NCBI RefSeq assembly: GCF_015471405.1
Contig: NZ_BLVZ01000005.1
Span: forward strand, 1-64,000
Origin: Pseudomonas cichorii
GTDB lineage: Bacteria > Pseudomonadota > Gammaproteobacteria > Pseudomonadales > Pseudomonadaceae
Reading direction: 5' to 3'
DNA: 64,000 bases
Shown here: positions 26,332 to 34,310 of the stretch, piece after piece
How the letters are laid out: every line of letters begins with the position of its first letter
How positions within the stretch are numbered: position 1 is the stretch's first letter
The notes under the pieces: generated by a model
Told to the model about the DNA's origin: nothing
Databases searched by the model: none
Seen by the model: the letters and a program-made list of their open reading frames with translations, nothing else
Translations under genes and position numbers: made by a program

Positions 26332-26406
26332 GGAGGCAGCTTGCTGGCGACTTCAGACGCAAAATATCTGCCGGTTTTCAGGCCTTTTCGCCAGCAAGCT
26401 GCCTCC
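26332..26406. repeat. Inverted repeat between convergent genes
   Basis: Two perfect 19-base arms, GGAGGCAGCTTGCTGGCGA (26332-26350) and its complement (26388-26406), flank a 37-base spacer between convergent genes. It is a different family from the GTAGGAGCG elements. Similar repeats are common between Pseudomonas genes and probably act as bidirectional terminators. Confidence 0.75.
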
Positions 26407-26425
26407 AACAAGTTTTGTTCAGGCC

Positions 26426-27628
26426 TTAACTGATCGGTTCCTGCCTGGATGCATCACGGCGCGCCTGCAAGCGGCGGGTATACAGCGCGACAAGCGTTGC
26501 AAGCACGCCGCACAAGCTGATCACGGCCGCCATCGGCGTTGCCGTGCCGTCATGCAGCACACCCACCAGACTCGCCGCACCCGCCGCGACACTGAACTGC
26601 AAACAGCCCAGCAACGCCGAAGCACTGCCGGCCCGTGCCCACTGGCCATTCATGGCGCAGGCCGAGGCGTTGGGGATGATGCAGCCCAGGCTGGCAATAC
26701 AGATGAACAGCGGAATCAGCAACGGCCAGAGCTGTTCGGTACGCAGGCTGGCAATGCCCAGCAGAGTCAGGGCCGCAGCCAGATAGATCCAGATGGTACG
26801 CAGCAACAGAGAAGCCGGGCTGCTCTTGCGCAACAGGCGTGCATTGACCTGCGCCACGAGAATGAACGCCGCCGCATTCATACCGAACAGCCAGCCGTAA
26901 TGCTCGGCGGGGACGCCATACAACTTGATGAACACAAAAGGCGAACCTGCGATGTAGGAGAACATCCCGGCCATGACAATGCCACCGGTCAAGGCATGGC
27001 CGATGAAGACATGATCCTTGAGCAGATTGCCGTACTGCTTCAGCGCACCGCGCAGCGGCTGACGCGGAACGCCAGCCGGCATGCTTTCCGGCAAGCCAAT
27101 GGCGACAGCCGTCAGGCACAGCGCACTGAAAATCGTCAGGCAGACAAAGATCGATTGCCAGCCAGAGACATTGACCAACACACCACCGAGCATCGGCGCC
27201 AGGATAGGCGCAAGCCCCATGACCAGCATCAGTTGCGAAAAGACCTTGGCCGACTCCACCGCATCGCATTTATCACTGACGATGGCCCGCGCCAGCACCA
27301 TCCCGGCACAGCCGCCCAGTGCCTGAACGAAACGTGCACCGATCAGCCAGTCCAGATTCGGCGCGAAGGTACAGGCCAGCGAAGCCAGGGTGAACAGGGT
27401 CACGCCAACCAGCAAGGGGATACGCCGACCAAAGCGGTCTGCCACAGGTCCATAGGCCAGTTGCCCAATGGACAAGCCCAGGAAATAGGCCGCCAGCGTC
27501 AGTTGCACATGTTTTTCATCGGTCCCGAAATACGCGGCCATGGCGGGGAAACCGGGAAGATAGAAGTCGATGGCCAAGGGGCCAAAGGCGCTCAGGGCAC
27601 CAAGAATGAGGATGGTTTTATAATTCAT
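26426..27628 (-). CDS. Bcr/CflA-family MFS drug efflux protein
   Basis: The 400-residue inner-membrane protein has 12 predicted segments. The Bcr/CflA signature FGPLAIDFYLPGFPAMAAYF is at the N-terminus. The MFS loop motif YGPVADRFGRRIPLL lies between helices 2 and 3, and the antiporter motif with AIVSDKCDA lies near helix 5. Such pumps export bicyclomycin, chloramphenicol or sulfonamides with protons; the substrate here is unknown. It ends at the inverted repeat at 26332-26406. No dedicated regulator is adjacent. Confidence 0.86.
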   Translation of the reverse strand: MNYKTILILGALSAFGPLAIDFYLPGFPAMAAYFGTDEKHVQLTLAAYFLGLSIGQLAYGPVADRFGRRIPLLVGVTLFTLASLACTFAPNLDWLIGARFVQALGGCAGMVLARAIVSDKCDAVESAKVFSQLMLVMGLAPILAPMLGGVLVNVSGWQSIFVCLTIFSALCLTAVAIGLPESMPAGVPRQPLRGALKQYGNLLKDHVFIGHALTGGIVMAGMFSYIAGSPFVFIKLYGVPAEHYGWLFGMNAAAFILVAQVNARLLRKSSPASLLLRTIWIYLAAALTLLGIASLRTEQLWPLLIPLFICIASLGCIIPNASACAMNGQWARAGSASALLGCLQFSVAAGAASLVGVLHDGTATPMAAVISLCGVLATLVALYTRRLQARRDASRQEPIS

Positions 27629-27732
27629 CGGGTGTCCATAAACGTATGCAAGGCAGCTGGCTAGTCTAACCGGCTTGCCTTGCCGATAACGCCGGACAAA
27701 GAAATTTAATTCAAGGCTTTTCAGGCTTTAGC

Positions 27733-27933
27733 CTATCCAGCCAGTTGTGCCTGATAGCCCTCTTCGCCAATCAATTCGATAACCCGCTCCGTGGTCAAGG
27801 AACTCTGCACACGCACTTGCGAGCTGGCCAGATCGATCTGCACTTCGGCAGTCGGATCATCGTTCTTGATAACCTGAGTCACCGCGCGGACACAATGCCC
27901 GCAAGTCATGCCTTGTACTGTGAATAACTGCAT
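27733..27933 (-). CDS. copZ: Copper chaperone CopZ (HMA domain)
   Basis: A 66-residue single HMA domain with the metal-binding GMTCGHCVRAV motif near residues 8-18. It delivers Cu(I) to CopA or to CueR. A longer frame exists to 28053, but the ATG at 27933 gives the normal chaperone length and N-terminus (MQLFTVQGMTCGHC), and GGAGCATCACC lies before it. A CueR-type promoter is centred about 45 bases upstream. It is divergent from the copA side of the cluster. Confidence 0.92.
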   Translation of the reverse strand: MQLFTVQGMTCGHCVRAVTQVIKNDDPTAEVQIDLASSQVRVQSSLTTERVIELIGEEGYQAQLAG

Positions 27934-27964
27934 GGTGATGCTCCTTGAGTGATGGATGCCGGGC

Positions 27965-27995
27965 ATCTTCAACCTTGTCATCGTGGCAAGGTCAA
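27965..27995 (-). promoter_or_regulatory. CueR-dependent promoter of copZ
   Basis: Minus strand: -35 TTGACC (27995-27990), a 19-bp spacer and -10 GAAGAT (27970-27965). The dyad ACCTTG-N9-CAAGGT spans the spacer. It matches the copA promoter at 28468 base for base in the arms, so both should respond to the same MerR-family activator, CueR. Confidence 0.85.
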
Positions 27996-28079
27996 GTTTC
28001 TGTTTTTCCTGCCGGGCTGGTATTAGTCGCAGCCCTGAGCCAAGCTTCGTCATCGACGTCTACAGCAGGAGTATCAGCA

Positions 28080-28460
28080 ATGCGCTGGTCAGTATTGAGC
28101 CTCTTCGGCATTCTCGGTCTTTTGGCTACTTCCCCAAGCGTTCAGGCCGCTCAGGATTACGGCATCCTGATCATTTCCCGAGAGCGTCTGGAAGTCGCGA
28201 CCTCCTGCGAAATCGGCATTTACATTCAAGACCAGCTGGCCGGACGCCTGTTTCAGGAAGACTCGGTGTCTTTCAATCTGCCGCCGGGCGACGTCTCGGT
28301 ACGCCTGCGCAGGTTGCCAGGGACAGTGGTCGGTTGCGCATCGGGGATGGAAGCGCAAAGCAGTACCAAGATCAAACTGCGCGCCGGGGACATTCTCAAG
28401 TACCGCATCGCGACCGACCTGAACGGCATGTACCTGAAGAAAGCTGACTTGAACTATTGA
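28080..28460 (+). CDS. Uncharacterised secreted protein in the copper cluster
   Basis: The 126-residue protein has a signal peptide ending near SVQAAQ (residue 24) and so is probably periplasmic. The mature part is mostly predicted beta strand and carries two cysteines, in TSCEIGIYI and VVGCASGM, which could form a disulfide. No CxxC, Met-rich or His-rich copper motif is present. It lies between copZ and copA and ends 69 bases before copA, but the copA promoter follows it. I do not recognise the family. A start at 28080 is preceded by CAGGAG. Confidence 0.75.
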   Translation: MRWSVLSLFGILGLLATSPSVQAAQDYGILIISRERLEVATSCEIGIYIQDQLAGRLFQEDSVSFNLPPGDVSVRLRRLPGTVVGCASGMEAQSSTKIKLRAGDILKYRIATDLNGMYLKKADLNY

Positions 28461-28467
28461 TTCGCAC

Positions 28468-28498
28468 TTGACCTTGTCCATGTGGCAAGGTTGACCCT
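28468..28498 (+). promoter_or_regulatory. CueR-dependent promoter of copA
   Basis: -35 TTGACC (28468-28473) and a -10-like GACCCT (28493-28498) are separated by 19 bp. The spacer holds ACCTTG (28471-28476) and CAAGGT (28486-28491), the classic CueR dyad. The copA ATG is 31 bases beyond the -10. Confidence 0.85.
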
Positions 28499-28529
28499 TG
28501 CAGGTATCAAGCCTTCAGGGAGTGAAAAG

Positions 28530-30728
28530 ATGCACGAACACACCACCTTCGACCTGCCGATCACCGGCATGACCTGCGCAAGCTGCGCAGGTCGGGTCGA
28601 GCGTGCCCTGGCCAAAGTGCCCGGGGTCACCAACGTCACGGTCAACCTGGCCAGTGAGCGCGCCCATGTACAGACACAGAACGGAACCGACCCGCAGACC
28701 TTGATCGCCGCCGTCAGCCATGCAGGCTATGGCGCGACCCTGTTTCAGAGCGAACAGGCCGATGCCGCAAGAAAAATCCGGCACCTGAACCACGAACGCT
28801 GGGCCTTGATAGCAGCCCTGATCCTCGCCTTGCCGCTGGTCTTGCCCATGTTGCTGAGCCCGCTGGGCGTGCATTGGATGTTACCCGCCTGGGTGCAAGT
28901 CGCGCTGGCCACGCCGGTGCAATTCATACTCGGCGCACGCTTTTACGTCGCCGCATGGAAAGCCGTGCGGGCAGGCGCCGGAAACATGGACCTGCTGGTT
29001 GCCATCGGAACCAGCGCCGGATACGGCCTGAGCCTCTACCAATGGATCACTGCCACGCCAGGCAACATGCCGCATCTTTATTTCGAGGCTTCGGCAGTGG
29101 TCATTGCGCTGGTGCTGCTGGGCAAATACCTGGAAAGTCGCGCCAAGCGCCAGACCGCCAGCGCTATCCGGGCCCTGGAAGCCCTGCGCCCGGAGCGCGC
29201 TCTGCAAGTGATCGATGGCCAGGAACACGATGTCGCGATCAGTGCCTTGCGCCTCGATGATCTGGTGCTGGTCAAACCCGGTGAGCGCTTTCCGGTGGAC
29301 GGCCAGGTCATGGAAGGCCGGAGCCATGCCGATGAAGCCCTGATCAGCGGCGAAAGCCTGCCAGTCCCCAAACAACCCGGCGACAGTGTCACCGGCGGCG
29401 CCATCAACGGCGAAGGCCGGTTGCTGATCAAGATCACGGCCCTGGGCACTCAAACGGTACTGGCGCGCATCATCAAGCTGGTCGAGGACGCTCAGGCGGG
29501 CAAGGCGCCGATACAGAAGCTGGTGGACAAGGTCAGCCAGGTCTTCGTCCCGACCGTGCTGGTCATCGCCTTTTTCACCTTGACGGGCTGGATGCTGAGC
29601 GGGGCATCGCTGGAAGTCGCCTTGATCAATGCGGTCGCCGTACTGGTGATTGCCTGCCCGTGCGCTCTGGGCCTGGCGACGCCGACTGCAATCATGGCCG
29701 GGACAGGCGTTGCTGCGCGCTACGGCATTTTGATCAAGGACGCCGAAGCACTGGAGCGTGCCCATGAGGTGGACGCCGTGGTGTTCGACAAGACCGGGAC
29801 ACTGACCTGCGGCACACCCCGTATCACCAACATGATTGCGGTGAAGGGCAACGAAGAGCAGTTACTGGAGCGGGCCGGAGCCTTGCAGCGCGGCAGCGAG
29901 CATCCGCTGGCCAAGGCGGTGCTGGAAGTCTGTCGCGAGTGGCAATTGAAACTCGATAGCACCGAGCACAGCCAGGCACTCACCGGACGCGGCATCGCCG
30001 GTGACGTCGAAGGGCATCAACTGGCGCTGGGCAACAGGCGCCTGCTGGAAGAAAACGATTTGCAGATGGGCGAACTGGCCGAGTCAGCCAAAACCTGGGA
30101 GGCAGAAGGCAGAACCCTGTCCTGGCTGATCGAGCAAGGCCCTCAGCCGGTCGTGCTGGGCATGTTCGCCTTTGGTGACACCCTCAAGCCCGGCGCAGAG
30201 CAGGCCATGGAGCAACTGAGCGCACGGGGAATCAGTTGCCACTTGCTGACCGGCGACAATCCCGGCAGCGCCAGGGCAGTCGCCCAGGCGCTAGGCATCA
30301 GGAATGTACACGCCGAAGTGCTGCCTGACGAAAAAGCTTCGATCGTGGAGTTACTGAAAAAGGATCATGTCGTGGCGATGGTCGGTGACGGCATCAACGA
30401 TGCGCCGGCACTGGCTGCGGCCGATATTGGCATCGCCATGGGCGGCGGCACCGATGTGGCGATGCACGCCGCCGGAATCACCCTGATGCGCGGCGATCCG
30501 CGAATGGTGCCTGCCGCGCTGGAGATCAGCCGCAAGACCTACGCCAAGATCCGCCAGAACCTGTTCTGGGCCTTTGTCTATAACCTGATCGGCATTCCGT
30601 TGGCGGCCCTGGGTTATCTCAACCCGGTGCTGGCCGGAGCCGCCATGGCCTTGTCCAGCGTCAGTGTGGTGAGCAACGCATTGCTGTTGAAAACCTGGAA
30701 GCCCAATGATCCGGGAGAGGCCCAATGA
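28530..30728 (+). CDS. copA: Copper-exporting P1B-type ATPase CopA
   Basis: The 732-residue P-type ATPase exports Cu(I) across the inner membrane. In order it shows: one N-terminal HMA domain with GMTCASCAG (residue 12), membrane helices, the actuator loop with ISGESLPV, the transmembrane CPCALGLATP, the phosphorylation site DKTGTLTCG, the SEHPLAKAV nucleotide-site motif and GDGINDAPALAAADIG. Many homologues have two HMA domains; this has one, and separate CopZ is present. GGGAG precedes the ATG at 28530; the longer frame from 28482 is not supported. cueR overlaps its end. Confidence 0.94.
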   Translation: MHEHTTFDLPITGMTCASCAGRVERALAKVPGVTNVTVNLASERAHVQTQNGTDPQTLIAAVSHAGYGATLFQSEQADAARKIRHLNHERWALIAALILALPLVLPMLLSPLGVHWMLPAWVQVALATPVQFILGARFYVAAWKAVRAGAGNMDLLVAIGTSAGYGLSLYQWITATPGNMPHLYFEASAVVIALVLLGKYLESRAKRQTASAIRALEALRPERALQVIDGQEHDVAISALRLDDLVLVKPGERFPVDGQVMEGRSHADEALISGESLPVPKQPGDSVTGGAINGEGRLLIKITALGTQTVLARIIKLVEDAQAGKAPIQKLVDKVSQVFVPTVLVIAFFTLTGWMLSGASLEVALINAVAVLVIACPCALGLATPTAIMAGTGVAARYGILIKDAEALERAHEVDAVVFDKTGTLTCGTPRITNMIAVKGNEEQLLERAGALQRGSEHPLAKAVLEVCREWQLKLDSTEHSQALTGRGIAGDVEGHQLALGNRRLLEENDLQMGELAESAKTWEAEGRTLSWLIEQGPQPVVLGMFAFGDTLKPGAEQAMEQLSARGISCHLLTGDNPGSARAVAQALGIRNVHAEVLPDEKASIVELLKKDHVVAMVGDGINDAPALAAADIGIAMGGGTDVAMHAAGITLMRGDPRMVPAALEISRKTYAKIRQNLFWAFVYNLIGIPLAALGYLNPVLAGAAMALSSVSVVSNALLLKTWKPNDPGEAQ

Positions 30729-31126
30729 ACATTGGTCAGGCGGCCAGCAAAAGCGGCTTGAGCGCAAAGATGATTCGCTACTACGAGTCCATCGGGCTGC
30801 TGCAGGCTGCCAGTCGCAGCGACAGCGGTTACCGCCTGTACCGCTCCGAAGACTTGCACACACTGGCGTTCATCAAGCGCTCACGGGATCTGGGCTTTTC
30901 ACTGGAGGAGGTCGGCAAGCTGCTGACCCTCTGGCAGGATCGTCAGCGTGCCAGTGCCGATGTGAAGGCGCTGGCTCATAAACATATCGCCGATCTGAAC
31001 CAGAAGATCGAAGAGCTGGCGAGCCTGCGCGATACCCTGCAGGAGCTGGTGGAACATTGCCACGGCGACGACCGACCCGATTGCCCGATCCTCAAGGACC
31101 TGGCTTCGGGCGGCTGTTGTAGCTGA
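30725..31126 (+). CDS. cueR: Copper-responsive MerR-family activator CueR
   Basis: The 133-residue regulator has an HTH at residues 1-70 (MNIGQAASKSGLSAKMIRYY, GYRLYR wing) and the CueR metal loop with two cysteines in CHGDDRPDCPILKDL (about residues 112-120). A Cys pair CCS ends the protein. It senses Cu(I) and activates promoters with 19-bp spacers; two such promoters are visible in front of copZ and copA. The gene overlaps the copA end by four bases (ATGA) and so is cotranscribed with it. Confidence 0.92.
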   Translation: MNIGQAASKSGLSAKMIRYYESIGLLQAASRSDSGYRLYRSEDLHTLAFIKRSRDLGFSLEEVGKLLTLWQDRQRASADVKALAHKHIADLNQKIEELASLRDTLQELVEHCHGDDRPDCPILKDLASGGCCS

Positions 31127-31133
31127 ACGGCCC

Positions 31134-31186
31134 TTCGCGAATGAATTCGCTCCTACGGCGGCCGTAGGAGCGAATTCATTCGCGAA
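31134..31186. repeat. Perfect 53-base palindromic repeat (REP-like)
   Basis: Two 26-base arms separated by one base, built on TTCGCGAATGAATTCGCTCC followed by TACGGC. It sits between the convergent cueR and RIO-kinase genes and would form an uninterrupted hairpin in either transcript, so it is probably a bidirectional terminator. The same arm sequence recurs at 42142-42224, 45959-46013 and 62774-62796. Confidence 0.9.
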
Positions 31187-31192
31187 ATCAAA

Positions 31193-32089
31193 CTACTGCA
31201 TCCAGGGCGGCGGCGGTTCTTCGTTGGGCTTGCCCGGTGGCGCATCGTCGGCGGCACGGGCAGCCTGACGACGTGCTTCATCCAGACGCGCCGCTTCGAT
31301 CTCGCGCAGCACGCCTCTGACGTCAGCGGCCTCTTCCGTATCCTCGAACTGACCTGTCAGCACCGTGGACGGCGACAACGTACCGGCTTCGTAATACGAC
31401 CACATTTCCTTGGCGTATCGGGTTGCCTTGAGTTCAGGTGCGAAGCGCCCGAAGTAGGAGGCCATGTTGCCGACATCCCGCTCCAGCATGCTGAATGCAT
31501 GGTTGTTACCTGCTGCATCCACCGCCTGAGGCAAATCGATGATCACAGGCCCGCTCGGCCCCAGCAGTACGTTGAACTCGGACAGGTCACCGTGTACCAG
31601 ACCGGCACACAGCATCAGCACGATCTGCTCGATGAGGAAAGCGTGGTATTCACGCGCCTGATCCGGCTCCAGCACCACATCGTTCAAACGTGGTGCCGCA
31701 TCGCCGTACTCGTCGGCAACCAGCTCCATGAGCAACACGCCTTCCAGAAAATCAAAAGGCTTGGGGACCCTGACACCGGCGTTGGCCAGACGGAACAAGG
31801 CAGCAACCTCGGCGTTCTGCCATGCGTCTTCGGTTTCTTTGCGACCGAACTTGGAACCCTTGGCCATGGCCCGGGCCTGTCGGCTGTTGCGTACCTTGCG
31901 ACCTTCCTGATACTCGGCCGCCTGACGGAAACTGCGTTTGTTCGCCTCCTTGTAAACCTTGGCACACCGCAGCTCCTTGCCACAGCGCACCACATAAACA
32001 GCTGCCTCTTTCCCACTCATGAGAGGGCGCAGCACCTCGTCGACCAGACCGTCTTCGATCAGGGGTTCAATGCGTTTAGGAGTTTTCAT
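31193..32089 (-). CDS. RIO-type serine protein kinase
   Basis: The 298-residue atypical kinase of the RIO1 family has an ATP-binding region with SGKEAAVYVVRCG and the lysine in RCAKVYKE (near residue 43). The catalytic loop is LVHGDLSEFNVLL (near residue 165) and the metal-binding IIDLPQAVD follows. A proline-rich, disordered tail ends the protein. Archaeal and eukaryotic RIO kinases act in ribosome assembly; the bacterial role is unclear. In P. aeruginosa the homologue PA4780 also lies close to cueR. A 17-base palindrome lies 42 bases upstream. Confidence 0.87.
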   Translation of the reverse strand: MKTPKRIEPLIEDGLVDEVLRPLMSGKEAAVYVVRCGKELRCAKVYKEANKRSFRQAAEYQEGRKVRNSRQARAMAKGSKFGRKETEDAWQNAEVAALFRLANAGVRVPKPFDFLEGVLLMELVADEYGDAAPRLNDVVLEPDQAREYHAFLIEQIVLMLCAGLVHGDLSEFNVLLGPSGPVIIDLPQAVDAAGNNHAFSMLERDVGNMASYFGRFAPELKATRYAKEMWSYYEAGTLSPSTVLTGQFEDTEEAADVRGVLREIEAARLDEARRQAARAADDAPPGKPNEEPPPPWMQ

Positions 32090-32130
32090 CAGCTTTTATT
32101 GTGGGTCCTTTGTTGCCAGATACGCGATTG

Positions 32131-32147
32131 TTGCCGTTATACGGCAA
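32131..32147. promoter_or_regulatory. 17-base palindrome upstream of the RIO kinase
   Basis: TTGCCGT-TAT-ACGGCAA is a perfect 7-3-7 palindrome, 42 bases upstream of the RIO kinase ATG. It could be a repressor operator or a small hairpin in the leader. The rest of 32090-32323 is AT-rich and holds no gene that I can support. Confidence 0.35.
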
Positions 32148-32323
32148 TCCTCCGCCAGCGAGTAGGGGTAATGGCAGTCGGGATTGAATAGTTTTCGTGG
32201 AAAACAGCTATAACTCCCGGATTCAAGCACCTTTCATGCCGCATGAGCCGTGAAAGATATTACGAATTCAAAAATTTTTGCTGTAGGAAAAAGCATCAAT
32301 CAACCGTTCTTTTGTGCCGAAAT

Positions 32324-33127
32324 CTATTTGAACAGTTCCCCAGGCGTGTAGCCGAACAGCCCCTTGAAAGCCGCAATAAAGGCCGAAGTCGAATCGTAAC
32401 CGCACGCCAGCGCAGTGTTGGTCACGCTGTCGCCCTCCTCCAGTGCGCTGAGCGATGACAACAGCCTCGCCCGTTGGCGCCAGCCCCGAAAACTCAGGCC
32501 GGTTTCCCGCTGAAACAGGCGCATCAGGGTTTTCTCGGAAGTACCGAGCCGTTCGGCCCAGTCATGCAGCGTAATCAGTTGAGCGGGGTTTTCGATCAGC
32601 TCATTGCATAGCCCCAGTAAACGAGGGTGCCGAGGCAACGGCAGGGAAAAACCCACCTCAGGCAACCGGGCCAACTGATCCAGCAATACCTGCACCAGAC
32701 GTGCTTCATGGCTATCGCCTTGCGGATAGGCCACGGGCAGCAGGCAGAAACTCTTGATCAATTCGCGAGCCAGCGGCGTGACTTCCAGCACCCGACAACG
32801 CTCCGGCGCCCAGCCGCAATCCTCGGTTCGCACATACAGGCTGCGCATCTCGGCGCGCATGGACGTCACCACTTGATGCTCAAGCCCGGCGGGTATCCAG
32901 ACGCCCCACTGCGGGGGCGCGAAGAAGCTGCCTTCTGCGGTATGCACGCCCAATACGCCACTGATGGCGTAGGAAAACTGCACCCAGTCATGACGATGGG
33001 GCGGCGTCCACGATCCGGCGCTCAAGCTTTCGGCACGGGCATAAAGCGGGCGCGGCAAATCCTGCAAGACAGGTATCTGCCGCTCGCCAGTAGGAGGATG
33101 AGCACTGTTTTGTCCGTTACTCGGCAT
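32324..33127 (-). CDS. AraC-family regulator with cupin sensor
   Basis: The 267-residue protein has an N-terminal cupin-like domain (residues 30-110: HRHDWVQFSYAISGVLGV, then PPQWGVWIPAGLEHQV) and a C-terminal AraC double HTH (residues 165-267: ITLHDWAERLGTSEKTLMRL and NTALACGYDSTSAFIAAFK). This layout resembles the NimR/YeaM group, which control an adjacent transporter. Here the divergent symporter gene at 33198 is the obvious target. The ligand is unknown. Confidence 0.85.
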   Translation of the reverse strand: MPSNGQNSAHPPTGERQIPVLQDLPRPLYARAESLSAGSWTPPHRHDWVQFSYAISGVLGVHTAEGSFFAPPQWGVWIPAGLEHQVVTSMRAEMRSLYVRTEDCGWAPERCRVLEVTPLARELIKSFCLLPVAYPQGDSHEARLVQVLLDQLARLPEVGFSLPLPRHPRLLGLCNELIENPAQLITLHDWAERLGTSEKTLMRLFQRETGLSFRGWRQRARLLSSLSALEEGDSVTNTALACGYDSTSAFIAAFKGLFGYTPGELFK

Positions 33128-33197
33128 CTAATGGCCTTATGTCGCAAGACGGCTAAAAAACAACAGAGTAGCCTGCGGACATTCACTTTTACAAAGA

Positions 33198-34241
33198 ATG
33201 CACGAGCCTCCTATGCAAGCACTCAAACACCTCAAGCGCGTCGTGACCGACTGGTTCCTCTGCGGAATGGTCCTGGCGACGGTTCTGGCCTACTTCTTCC
33301 CACACTTCGGCGCCACGGGCGGCAGCATGCATGCCGAGTACGTCATCAATATCGGCGTGTTCGTGGTGTTCTTCCTGCATGGCGTCAATCTGTCCAGCGA
33401 GCAGATCAAAAAGGGGCTGAAGAACTGGCGCCTGCACGTCATGATTCAGGCATTCACCTTTGTGGTGTTCCCGGTGCTCTGGCTGATCGGCAACAAGCTG
33501 CTGAGCGCCTACATTCCTGCACTGCTGATGCTCGGCTTCCTCTACCTGTGCGCCCTGCCGTCCACCATTTCCTCTTCGGTGGCCCTGACCGGCAGCGCAA
33601 AAGGCAACGTACCGGCAGCGATTCTCAATGCAAGCCTTTCCAGCGTGCTGGGTATTTTCATCACGCCATGGCTGGTCAGCCTGGTGGTGGGCACCGGTTC
33701 TGGCGGGATCGACCTGGGTTCGACCCTGCTGGATCTGTGCGGCATGTTGCTGTTGCCGCTGATTCTCGGCCAGTTGATTCGCCCGCTGGCAGGCAAGTTC
33801 TTTGCGCGTCACAAGAAGTACACCAACCTGATCGACAAGATCGTGATCCTGTTGCTGGTCTATGCCGCGTTCTGCAACTCGATGATTTCAGGCATGTGGC
33901 AATCCCAGGGCAGCAGCGTGATTCTGACGGCCTTCATCGGCACCGCCATCCTGCTGGCAGTGATCCTGTTCATGACCACCCGCACCGCCCGTGCCTTGAA
34001 GTTCGATCATGCTGACAGGGTGGCGGCGGTGTTCTGCGCCACCAAAAAATCCCTGGCCGCCGGTGCGCCGATGGCAGCCCTGATCTTCGGCGCCAATCCG
34101 GGGCTGGGTCTGATCCTGCTGCCGATCATGATCTACCACCCCATGCAGTTGATCGTCTGCTCGGTCATGGCCGAGAACTACGCCAACCGCCACAACCAGC
34201 AACTGTCCGCCGAAGCCCTGGAAGAAGCACGGGCAGCCTGA
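33198..34241 (+). CDS. Bile acid:sodium symporter-family transporter (YfeH-like)
   Basis: The 347-residue inner-membrane protein has about nine to ten hydrophobic segments and belongs to the SBF-like (DUF4137/YfeH) branch. Recognisable stretches are VFFLHGVNLSSEQIKKGLKN near residue 55 and KKSLAAGAPMAALIFG near residue 280. The substrate is not known; bile acids are unlikely in this organism. ATGs at 33198 and 33213 are both possible, and the sequence before 33213 (CCTCC) gives no help. It is divergent from the AraC regulator. Confidence 0.8.
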   Translation: MHEPPMQALKHLKRVVTDWFLCGMVLATVLAYFFPHFGATGGSMHAEYVINIGVFVVFFLHGVNLSSEQIKKGLKNWRLHVMIQAFTFVVFPVLWLIGNKLLSAYIPALLMLGFLYLCALPSTISSSVALTGSAKGNVPAAILNASLSSVLGIFITPWLVSLVVGTGSGGIDLGSTLLDLCGMLLLPLILGQLIRPLAGKFFARHKKYTNLIDKIVILLLVYAAFCNSMISGMWQSQGSSVILTAFIGTAILLAVILFMTTRTARALKFDHADRVAAVFCATKKSLAAGAPMAALIFGANPGLGLILLPIMIYHPMQLIVCSVMAENYANRHNQQLSAEALEEARAA

Positions 34242-34251
34242 CCCCCAAACA

Positions 34252-34285
34252 AAAACGCGGCGTCGGCCAAAGCCGACACCGCGTT
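34252..34285. terminator. Bidirectional terminator between the symporter gene and trpE
   Basis: AAACGCGG-GTCGGC arms around a short loop form a strong hairpin with A and T runs at its two ends (one mismatched position). It serves both convergent genes. Confidence 0.8.
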
Positions 34286-34310
34286 TCACTTGAAGCTCAC
34301 TACTTGAAGC

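Noticed and set aside
26327..27664. Open frame of 445 codons on the + strand opposite the drug efflux gene
   Set aside because: It is antisense to a complete Bcr/CflA protein. Its translation is rich in Gln, Arg and His without any domain, as expected for the reverse of a membrane-protein gene in GC-rich DNA.
31134..31186. Phage attachment site or insertion-sequence end
   Set aside because: It is a perfect palindrome of a family that recurs several times in short convergent gaps, with no integrase or transposase and no target duplication visible.
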